Part shown: piece after piece, positions 1 through 5,291 of the stretch
How positions within the stretch are numbered: the stretch's first letter is position 1
Layout of the letters: the number at the start of each line of letters is the position of its first letter
NCBI GenBank assembly: GCA_945836835.1
Contig: CAMAML010000108.1
Span: 1-5,291, forward strand
Length of the DNA stretch: 5,291 bases
DNA from: an uncultured cyanobacterium
GTDB taxonomy: Bacteria; Cyanobacteriota; Vampirovibrionia; Gastranaerophilales; Gastranaerophilaceae
Direction: 5' to 3'
Program-made: the position numbers and the translations under genes
The notes under the pieces: model-generated
The model's input: only the letters and a program-made list of their open reading frames with translations
Told to the model about the DNA's origin: nothing
The model's database searches: none

Positions 1-806
1 AGGTTAATAATTGCAGTAAGATTAGAGGGTTGCCCGAAATCATAAGAAATGTCATAAATAAACCGATAAAGATTATCGAGCCGACTTTGGATAAGACAGA
101 AAATATCGGGATAAAGGATTTTTGTATAGAAACCGCCCGTCAGCTCGGGATTTACGACCTTAATTTGATTGAAAGTGCGATTAGACACGGTTGGGAAATG
201 TACGACAATTTCCTCAAGATGACAAAAAGCGGGGTTGATTACCATAGGGCGATCAGATATGCCGTAAAAGGTGAAATGAACTTAGCGGACGAACGTGAGG
301 TCAAACCGATTTCCGTTGTGATTATGGCACACGGATACAACCTTTACGATGAGAGAATTTCGCTTAACCTGATTAAAAAGCTCAACAAAATGGACGTAAA
401 AGTTTATACGGCACTTGATATTGACAGGGAAACTTCCCTTAATTCCATATACGAACTCGGCGAAATTCAGTATTGGGCAAATGAGCTTGATTTGACGGGG
501 GTTGCGGGGTATTATCTTTTAAATCGAAAAGTCGACGGGATAATAGCTCTTTCGGCGTTTGGGTGCGGACCCGATTCCCTTATGGTTGACGAAATTGCAT
601 ACCATGCAAAGCGGAAAAATATGCCGATGTTGCACCTTACGATAGATGAGCATACGGGGGAAGCCGGGTTTGTAACAAGGCTTGAGGCGTTTGTCGACAT
701 GCTTATGAGAAAGAAAAGAAAACGTATTTCAAAACAGAATGTTAAAGTTCGTCCTGCGTACGATAAAATCGGAAAAACTATTGAAAAGGTATTGGTGGAA
801 AGGTAA
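1..806 (+). CDS. COG3580-type HgdB-like Fe-S protein (2-hydroxyacyl-CoA dehydratase superfamily), 5'-partial
   Basis: The frame is open from base 3 to the TAA at 804-806, giving 267 visible residues, so the gene begins outside the window. The TTG at 30-32 lies inside the conserved segment CSKIRGLPEII and is an internal Leu codon. That segment matches the CPK..GLP signature of COG3580, with its Cys at codon 12-14; Ser replaces the usual Pro. Further family marks, numbered from base 3, are HGYNLYD (about 110-116), FGCGPDS (Cys at about 188, bases 564-566) and DEHTGEAGFVTRLEAFVDM (about 215-233). The C-terminus is basic (MRKKRKR). Members are related to the HgdB/BcrC subunits of 2-hydroxyacyl-CoA dehydratases and benzoyl-CoA reductases and bind Fe-S clusters through such cysteines. 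They usually occur with a COG3581 protein, which is present here at 1860. Roughly 80-110 N-terminal residues are probably missing. It is presumably cytoplasmic. Family assignment is firm; substrate is unknown. Confidence 0.88.
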   Translation, partial: VNNCSKIRGLPEIIRNVINKPIKIIEPTLDKTENIGIKDFCIETARQLGIYDLNLIESAIRHGWEMYDNFLKMTKSGVDYHRAIRYAVKGEMNLADEREVKPISVVIMAHGYNLYDERISLNLIKKLNKMDVKVYTALDIDRETSLNSIYELGEIQYWANELDLTGVAGYYLLNRKVDGIIALSAFGCGPDSLMVDEIAYHAKRKNMPMLHLTIDEHTGEAGFVTRLEAFVDMLMRKKRKRISKQNVKVRPAYDKIGKTIEKVLVER

Positions 807-1858
807 TGGCAAGTAAGTTCAAACTGGAATTGAATACGTATTTGGGTGCCGTCCATATCCATACAACAAATTCGGACGGCTCGGGGAGCGTTGCGGAAGT
901 TGTTTATGCCGCAAAGCAGGCGGGGCTGTCTTGGATAATCATTACCGACCATAACAATATGAATGTTGAAGAAGGTTTTTATAACGGGGTTTGCGTTATT
1001 GCGGGCGAAGAGATTTCTCCGCCAAACAATAACCATTATTTGGCATTCGGGATAAATTCCGCAATTCAGCCTGATGATGAAGAAAATCTTCAAAATACGC
1101 TTAATTCGGTTCGGGAACAGGGCGGTTTCGGGTTTGCGGCACATCCCGACGAGAGGTTGTCAAGAAACAATTCTTACTCTCCGATTAGGTGGACTGACAA
1201 GTCCGTTATCCCGGACGGAGTTGAGATTTGGAACTGGTTTTCGATGTGGGGTGATTATTTGAACGAGAAAAATTTATTTACCCTTGCTTCTTCCTTCTTA
1301 TTCAAAAATTCGCTTGTAAAACGCCCTCACGAAGAAACCTTGAGATGGTGGGACGAATTAAATGCTTCGTCCGACAAAATCGTGCCTGCAATCGGTGGCG
1401 TAGACGCACATGCGATGAAGGTCAGAAAATGTTTTTTGCCTTTAACAATCTTCCCTTACAAAACCATGTTAAAGACGATAACAAACGTTATTTCGATGGA
1501 AACTCCGCTCTCGGGTGATTTCAGAACCGCAAAAAAGCAAATTCTAAATACCTTAAAAAGCGGAAATAACATCGTATTCAACCGTCGTGTCTCAAAAGGG
1601 GTGCCGAGTGTTCGAGTTTTCAACAAGGAAACAATGGTAACTCCGGGCGGGCGGATAAAACTTGACAGGGAAACTTTTATAGACATAAAAGCCCCGAGGG
1701 AAGGTATTATTCGGATTATAAAAGACGGGAAGGAGTTTAGCTCAAAACTTCGTACAAAGTATAAAACACTTTTGCCGGAGGCGGGGAAATATCGGGTCGA
1801 GATATTGTTTGACGGTTACGGGTGGGCGTATTCAAACCCTATTGAGGTAGTTTTGTAG
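806..1858 (+). CDS. PHP-domain metallohydrolase, CehA/McbA-like
   Basis: This is a complete 350-residue protein whose ATG shares one base with the stop of the upstream gene (TAATG), suggesting translational coupling. GGTGGAAAGG just upstream (794-803) could serve as the ribosome binding site. All hallmarks of a PHP metal site are visible: HIHT (H17, H19), SDG (D24), TDHN (D48, H49), GEEIS (E69), NHYLAFG (H77), AAHPD (H113) and GVDAHA (D200, H202). The active site therefore looks intact. PHP proteins are metal-dependent phosphoesterases or related hydrolases. After about residue 250 comes a beta-rich segment ending in GWAYSNPIEVVL, a tail typical of CehA/McbA-family PHP proteins. There is no signal peptide, so it should act in the cytoplasm. 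Its length exceeds that of CpsB/YwqE-type PHP tyrosine phosphatases, which makes that role less likely despite the nearby polysaccharide-export gene. Position between two HgdB-like genes suggests a shared pathway, but the substrate is unknown. Confidence 0.88.
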   Translation: MASKFKLELNTYLGAVHIHTTNSDGSGSVAEVVYAAKQAGLSWIIITDHNNMNVEEGFYNGVCVIAGEEISPPNNNHYLAFGINSAIQPDDEENLQNTLNSVREQGGFGFAAHPDERLSRNNSYSPIRWTDKSVIPDGVEIWNWFSMWGDYLNEKNLFTLASSFLFKNSLVKRPHEETLRWWDELNASSDKIVPAIGGVDAHAMKVRKCFLPLTIFPYKTMLKTITNVISMETPLSGDFRTAKKQILNTLKSGNNIVFNRRVSKGVPSVRVFNKETMVTPGGRIKLDRETFIDIKAPREGIIRIIKDGKEFSSKLRTKYKTLLPEAGKYRVEILFDGYGWAYSNPIEVVL

Positions 1859-1859
1859 T

Positions 1860-3065
1860 ATGGTGGAAAACGTAGAAAAAATACAATCGAATACTTTTTC
1901 ACAAATGGATAATTCCATAAAGGCTAAGGACAGGATTATCGCATGGCCTCGTATGGGGCGGATTGATATTCCGCTGAAAGCCTTGTTGGTATCTCTCGGT
2001 GCAAAAGTGATAATTCCTCCTTATAACAGCAACGAGGCGTTGGAAATCGGGGTGAAAAACAGTATTGAAGGGATTTGTCTGCCGTACAAACTGAACCTTG
2101 CAAATTATATTATGGCACTTGAAAAAGGGGCAAATACCTTGATGATGTTTCAGGCTCCGGGGTCTTGCAGGTTGGGAAATTACACCAAAATGGCTCAAAA
2201 AACTCTTAAATCCATGGGGTATGAGTTCGATATGGTGATTTTTGATATGTACAAAAGCCAAATGGTTCAGACCGTAAGAGCGTTCTGGCATGTAACAAGA
2301 ACGATTAACCCTTACAGGTACTTAAAAGGGTTTGGGCTGGGGTTTTTGAAGTTTTTTGCGATGGATGATGCCGAAAAAATGTTGTGGAAAATTCGACCTC
2401 GTGAAATTAAACGAGGGGACGCCGAAAAGTGCTACAACAAGTGGCTTGACATTATCGATAAGACAAATTCTTTGTGGGGAATGTGTTTCTTATTTCGCAA
2501 AATGAAAAAAGATTTTGCAAAAATCCCGATTGTGAATAAAAAAGTTCCCGTCGTATATCTTTTGGGCGAATTTTTTGTTCTGCTCGACCCTTACACAAAC
2601 CAAAATATAGAAAAAGAACTTGGCGAAATGGGGGTTGAGGTTCAGCGTCAGATAATGTTCGGGGACTGGCTTGGGAATATTCTGATACCGTCTTTTATGG
2701 GAAAACGTGAGACGCATAGAGAACGAGCGGTCAGATATGCCGAAAAATATATGAAACGTGCAATCGGCGGGGAGTGCATAGAAACCGTCGGGGATACGGT
2801 TTTTGCCGCACGCCACGGCGTCGACGGGGTAATCCATCTTATGCCGTTTTCGTGCATGCCCGAAATCGTTTCGCAGAATATTTTATCAAAAGTTTCAAAA
2901 GAAGAAGACATCCCGATTTTGACCCTTGTGCTGGACGAGCAGACGGGGAAGGCGGGGTATATGACAAGAATTGAGGCGTTTATAGATTTGGTTAAACGCA
3001 AAAAAGATAAAAAGGTTTTAAATAAAAACAGTAAAGAGAAGAAAAAGGAGATGTGTCTTGAATAA
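1860..3065 (+). CDS. COG3581-type HgdB-like Fe-S protein (2-hydroxyacyl-CoA dehydratase superfamily)
   Basis: This is a complete 401-residue protein whose ATG follows the previous stop (TAG, 1856-1858) by one base; GAGG at 1844-1847 is a possible but distant ribosome binding site. The N-terminal half shows WPRMGRIDIPLKALL (29-43), GICLPYKLNLANY (71-83, C73) and GSCRLGNY (101-108, C103). The C-terminal half shows YLLGEFFVLLDPYTN (233-247), HLMPFSCMPEIV (326-337, C332) and DEQTGKAGYMTRIEAFIDL (359-377). These match COG3581 in order and spacing. C73, C103 and C332 are the likely Fe-S ligands. The last motif is paralogous to the same motif in the gene ending at 806, so the two proteins are related and probably form a complex. 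The region 145-225 is less conserved and rich in Phe, Lys and Trp. The tail after 378 is strongly lysine-rich. Homologues act with an ATP-driven activase in low-potential electron transfer. The substrate cannot be told from sequence. Confidence 0.9.
   Translation: MVENVEKIQSNTFSQMDNSIKAKDRIIAWPRMGRIDIPLKALLVSLGAKVIIPPYNSNEALEIGVKNSIEGICLPYKLNLANYIMALEKGANTLMMFQAPGSCRLGNYTKMAQKTLKSMGYEFDMVIFDMYKSQMVQTVRAFWHVTRTINPYRYLKGFGLGFLKFFAMDDAEKMLWKIRPREIKRGDAEKCYNKWLDIIDKTNSLWGMCFLFRKMKKDFAKIPIVNKKVPVVYLLGEFFVLLDPYTNQNIEKELGEMGVEVQRQIMFGDWLGNILIPSFMGKRETHRERAVRYAEKYMKRAIGGECIETVGDTVFAARHGVDGVIHLMPFSCMPEIVSQNILSKVSKEEDIPILTLVLDEQTGKAGYMTRIEAFIDLVKRKKDKKVLNKNSKEKKKEMCLE
3045..3050 (+). promoter_or_regulatory. 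Shine-Dalgarno site for the radical SAM gene
   Basis: AAGGAG lies 7 bases before the TTG at 3058 and is the best ribosome binding site in the window. It is embedded in the lysine/glutamate codons at the end of the upstream gene. It decides the start: the next in-frame ATG (3079, residue 8) would be 28 bases away, too far to use it. Confidence 0.75.
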
Positions 3066-4110
3066 ATCCAGAAATCAAATGACATTGGAAAGAATTAAGT
3101 ATTACCGTCATCTTTTCGGCGGGGCTTTAGAGTGCATACAAAGCAGATTGTCGAAGAACCCGAAACCATTGTGTTTCTCGTTAATGGTTACGAGCAAATG
3201 TAACTGCGATTGTGATTTTTGCTTTTGGAAACATAAAAAAGGCAATGACGACATGCCAAAAGAAGAGATTATCCGACTTTTAACCGAGGCGGGGCAGTTA
3301 GGCTATATGGACAGCATTCTTTGGGGCGGGGAACCGCTTTTAAGACAGGATTTTACCGAAATTACAAAAGCCTCCCATGATGCGGGGTTGTATACCAAAA
3401 TTGCGACAAACGGCTGGTTTTTGGAGCAAAATCCGGGGTTCGGGCAATATACGGACTTGATGTTTGTATCGCTTGATGCGGTAGGCAAAGCTCACGACGA
3501 CATTCGTCATATGCCGGGGATTTGCGACAGAGTAATGAGTGGGGTTGAATATCACAAAATCCACTCCCCTAAGATGAGAATTTACGTGTGTTGTACCGTG
3601 TCCGCTCAAACCGATTTTGAGCAGATTAAGGAAGTTGCACAATACTGCAAGGATGCTGATATTTTGTTGTATTTCACCGTAAACAAATCCAATCAGCAGC
3701 TTGAAGAGGCTCAAAACGTTAAAGATACCGAGCTTGAAGCCGATCAATTAAAGGAAACGTTTATAAAGATTAAGGAACTCAAAAAACAAGGGTATCCAAT
3801 CAGAAATTCGTATTATTTTATGGATTACATCATTGATAAGAAGAATTATTACGAGTGCCACTGGCCAAGAATTGCGACCGTTATTTATTCAAACGGCGAC
3901 ATGCTCAGATGTTATGACAGAAAACCGTTCATAAGCGTTAAGGACAGACCTTTGAAAGAGGTTATATCAGACCCGGTGTTTATCGAAACGGTAAACAAAT
4001 GTAAAGATTGTAAACTTGCCTGCGTCGGGAACTATGCCCTTGACGCCTCGGGTTTGTGGAAACTCGAGTGGCCGGCGATAAAATCTTTGATGGAAATTGC
4101 CATAACTTAA
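3058..4110 (+). CDS. radical SAM enzyme with SPASM-like C-terminal cysteines
   Basis: This 350-residue protein starts at TTG, overlapping the previous gene by 8 bases, with AAGGAG at ideal spacing; ATG at 3079 is a less likely alternative. The radical SAM motif CX3CX2C is C48, C52 and C55 within SKCNCDCDFCFW, with an extra Cys at 50. WGGEPLL (89-95) is the SAM-binding GGE motif, and FVSLDA (about 138-143) fits the next strand of the barrel. The C-terminal third has C267, a YSNGDMLRC segment (C285) and KCKDCKLAC (C315, C318, C322), resembling a reduced SPASM/twitch domain that could hold an auxiliary Fe-S cluster. Such enzymes cleave S-adenosylmethionine to start radical chemistry, often on peptides but also on small molecules. 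No short precursor peptide gene is visible beside it. Tight packing with the two HgdB-like genes suggests it serves the same pathway, perhaps in cofactor building or substrate modification. The class is firm; the specific function is unassigned. Confidence 0.92.
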   Translation: MNKSRNQMTLERIKYYRHLFGGALECIQSRLSKNPKPLCFSLMVTSKCNCDCDFCFWKHKKGNDDMPKEEIIRLLTEAGQLGYMDSILWGGEPLLRQDFTEITKASHDAGLYTKIATNGWFLEQNPGFGQYTDLMFVSLDAVGKAHDDIRHMPGICDRVMSGVEYHKIHSPKMRIYVCCTVSAQTDFEQIKEVAQYCKDADILLYFTVNKSNQQLEEAQNVKDTELEADQLKETFIKIKELKKQGYPIRNSYYFMDYIIDKKNYYECHWPRIATVIYSNGDMLRCYDRKPFISVKDRPLKEVISDPVFIETVNKCKDCKLACVGNYALDASGLWKLEWPAIKSLMEIAIT

Positions 4111-4168
4111 CAAGTGTGAGATATTAATGTATAAGAAAGTTCAGAAAGAAAAAATAAAAAGGGAAATT
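4111..4168 (+). other. 58-base intergenic gap upstream of the polysaccharide-export gene
   Basis: This A-rich gap has no hairpin with a T-run, so no intrinsic terminator separates the radical SAM gene from the next one. An ATG at 4127, preceded by GTGAG (4116-4120), is in frame with the ATG at 4169 and would add 14 residues (MYKKVQKEKIKREI) to the downstream protein. A poor promoter-like pair, TTGCCA at 4097-4102 and ATATTA at 4121-4126 with an 18-base spacer, is present but not convincing. The gap is the longest non-coding stretch in the window. Confidence 0.4.
4158..4163 (+). promoter_or_regulatory. possible ribosome binding site for the SLBB gene
   Basis: AAAGGG ends 5 bases before the ATG at 4169. 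It is a partial Shine-Dalgarno match and supports 4169 over the in-frame ATG at 4127, though GTGAG before 4127 is a rival of similar quality. Confidence 0.4.
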
Positions 4169-5291
4169 ATGAGAAAAATTATTGCATTATTAATGTTGGT
4201 AACCTTCGGAATGGAACCTGTGGCGTTTGCGGCAGGGGTTACCCCGGTGGAAGCTCGTGTCGAACGGGTACAGACGACTGACAACCACAATAACCTTGAT
4301 GTGTTTGAAAATAATTATCAGGAAATTATCGACTCAACCACCAAGCAAACTTCTTTCAGTCCGATAGAACAGATGTTCAACGGGAAGGAAGAGACTGTAT
4401 CGGGCGAGGCTTTAAGGCAGGCGGGATATGACTTGTTTACATCCGCAGGGGTTTCCGGCGGTATGGGCGGAAAGTTCGGCGATAACTACAAGCTCAACAT
4501 CGGCGAAAATATCAATATCTATACGACGGGTGATTCCGTTGATATTATGGCGATGTCGGGTTCAAACCTTGTGTCTCCTTCGAGTACGGCACAGGTCGAC
4601 TCTAAAGGTAATCTTTTTATTCAAGGGGTCGGAGTTATCAAGGCGGAACACAGAACAATCGCCGATGTTGAAAAAGAGGCTAACAGACTTGCAAAATCAA
4701 AGTTCAAAAGCCTTAACATAAAACTTACGGTCGCCTCGGGGCAAGAATTTTCCGTATTTGTCTACGGTCAGGTTGCACGTCCGGGGAAGGTGCTTGTCGG
4801 GAACAATTCGTCGTTGCTTGACGCATTAAACGCCGCAGGCGGAGTCAAAAAGACGGGTACTCTGAGAAATATCAAGTACACGTCAAACAATAAGAGTCAA
4901 AACATCGACTTGTATCAGGCTTTATTCTCGGGAAATGACGACGGGATTATTTTAAGACCTAATGACAAGATTTTTGTCGATAAAATCGGCAAGGTTGCTG
5001 CAATCAAAAACGGGGTTACCGTTCCCGGGATTTACGAATTTAAAGACGGCGAAAATATTTTCAGCATAATTTCTTATGCGGGTGGACTGCTTCCCGCAAC
5101 TCAACTTACGGAAGTTACAATGACGGGGTTTGATCCTAATACGAAAGAGCGTACCGCAAAGAACGTTGCGTGGTCTGCTTTAAAGAACACAAAACTTCAA
5201 AGCGGGGATTCCGTAATGTTTAGAGAACTGTATAATACGGCGGAAAACACCGTAACAATTCAAGGTAACATTAAGCATCCCGCAACTTATG
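4169..5291 (+). CDS. polysaccharide export protein with signal peptide and SLBB domains, 3'-partial
   Basis: The frame is open from the ATG at 4169 to the window edge (374 complete codons), so the C-terminus is missing. Residues 1-22 form a signal peptide: basic MRK, a hydrophobic core, and a VAFA-A cleavage region. There is no lipobox Cys, unlike Wza-type lipoproteins. LRQAGYDLF (82-90) matches the FGYDLF lead-in common in multi-SLBB export proteins. Residues about 107-189 form the polysaccharide-export domain, with YKLNIGENINI in place of the usual Y.LGPGD.L, then VDSKGNLFIQGVGVI. SLBB domains follow at about 193-270 (FVYGQVARPGKVLV, then LLDALNAAGGV) and 277-350 (NGVTVPGIYEF, then IFSIISYAGGLL), with a third beginning at TIQGNIKHPATY (363-374). 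Such proteins carry capsular or exopolysaccharide through the envelope, typically at the outer membrane of diderms. An alternative start at 4127 gives a 36-residue leader. The 58-base gap leaves open whether it is cotranscribed with the genes upstream. Confidence 0.85.
   Translation, partial: MRKIIALLMLVTFGMEPVAFAAGVTPVEARVERVQTTDNHNNLDVFENNYQEIIDSTTKQTSFSPIEQMFNGKEETVSGEALRQAGYDLFTSAGVSGGMGGKFGDNYKLNIGENINIYTTGDSVDIMAMSGSNLVSPSSTAQVDSKGNLFIQGVGVIKAEHRTIADVEKEANRLAKSKFKSLNIKLTVASGQEFSVFVYGQVARPGKVLVGNNSSLLDALNAAGGVKKTGTLRNIKYTSNNKSQNIDLYQALFSGNDDGIILRPNDKIFVDKIGKVAAIKNGVTVPGIYEFKDGENIFSIISYAGGLLPATQLTEVTMTGFDPNTKERTAKNVAWSALKNTKLQSGDSVMFRELYNTAENTVTIQGNIKHPATY

Noticed and set aside
30..806. 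A complete gene starting at TTG 30
   Set aside because: The frame is open to the left edge, and the residues before 30 (NNCSKIRG) continue a conserved family motif, so the TTG is internal and the gene is 5'-truncated.
512..1144. Minus-strand open frame of 210 codons
   Set aside because: It lies opposite two well-supported plus-strand genes with clear family motifs, and its translation resembles no known domain.
421..1676. Exact 15-base direct repeat TTGACAGGGAAACTT at 421-435 and 1662-1676
   Set aside because: Both copies are in coding sequence and encode a DRET stretch in unrelated proteins. With only two copies and no flanking symmetry, it looks like chance plus shared codon habits.
2648..3085. 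Minus-strand open frame of 145 codons
   Set aside because: It is antisense to the COG3581 gene; the Phe/Leu/Ser-rich translation is what the lysine-rich plus-strand codons give in reverse.
806..4110. Defence or peptide-modification island
   Set aside because: There is no nuclease, helicase, toxin, transporter or short precursor gene; the visible families fit anaerobic redox metabolism better.
4111..4168. Terminator or riboswitch in the only real gap
   Set aside because: No stem-loop with a T-run was found, and 58 A-rich bases are too short and unstructured for a riboswitch.
4428..4721. Plus-strand open frame of 97 codons
   Set aside because: It is out of frame with the export gene, which carries the signal peptide and SLBB motifs through the same bases.

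Overview
The window reads as one uninterrupted plus-strand gene run in a moderately AT-rich bacterial genome. It holds the 3' part of one gene, three complete genes, and the 5' part of a fifth that runs off the end. Two iron-sulfur-dependent families (HgdB/BcrC-like COG3580/COG3581 proteins and a radical SAM enzyme) point to an anaerobe. A secreted multi-SLBB polysaccharide-export protein points to a diderm envelope. An uncultured gut-type lineage such as Vampirovibrionia/Melainabacteria or Elusimicrobiota, or a Negativicutes-like Firmicute, would fit, but this is a weak guess. Codon habits are alike in all five genes (many GGG glycine codons, mixed CGT/AGA arginine), so no transfer boundary is visible.

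Layout: (1) 1-806, COG3580-type protein of the 2-hydroxyacyl-CoA dehydratase/activase superfamily, cut by the window's left edge. The frame is open to base 3, and the TTG at 30 is not its start. (2) 806-1858, CehA/McbA-like PHP-domain metallohydrolase, overlapping gene 1 by one base (TAATG). (3) 1860-3065, COG3581-type protein, the usual partner family of COG3580, starting one base after gene 2 ends. (4) 3058-4110, radical SAM enzyme with a cysteine-rich SPASM-like C-terminus, TTG start, overlapping gene 3 by 8 bases. (5) A 58-base gap, then from 4169 (or 4127) an exported polysaccharide-export protein with SLBB domains, incomplete at the right edge.

Genes 1-4 are translationally packed and are very probably one transcript. 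The sequence supports a redox/metalloenzyme cassette: two halves of an HgdB-like Fe-S protein flank a PHP phosphoesterase-like enzyme and are followed by a radical SAM enzyme. The reaction cannot be read from sequence. An ATP-dependent activase (BadF/BadG/HgdC type) is expected nearby but is not in the window. Gene 5 belongs to envelope polysaccharide export and may be a separate unit. No tRNA, rRNA, CRISPR, insertion sequence or convincing terminator was seen.
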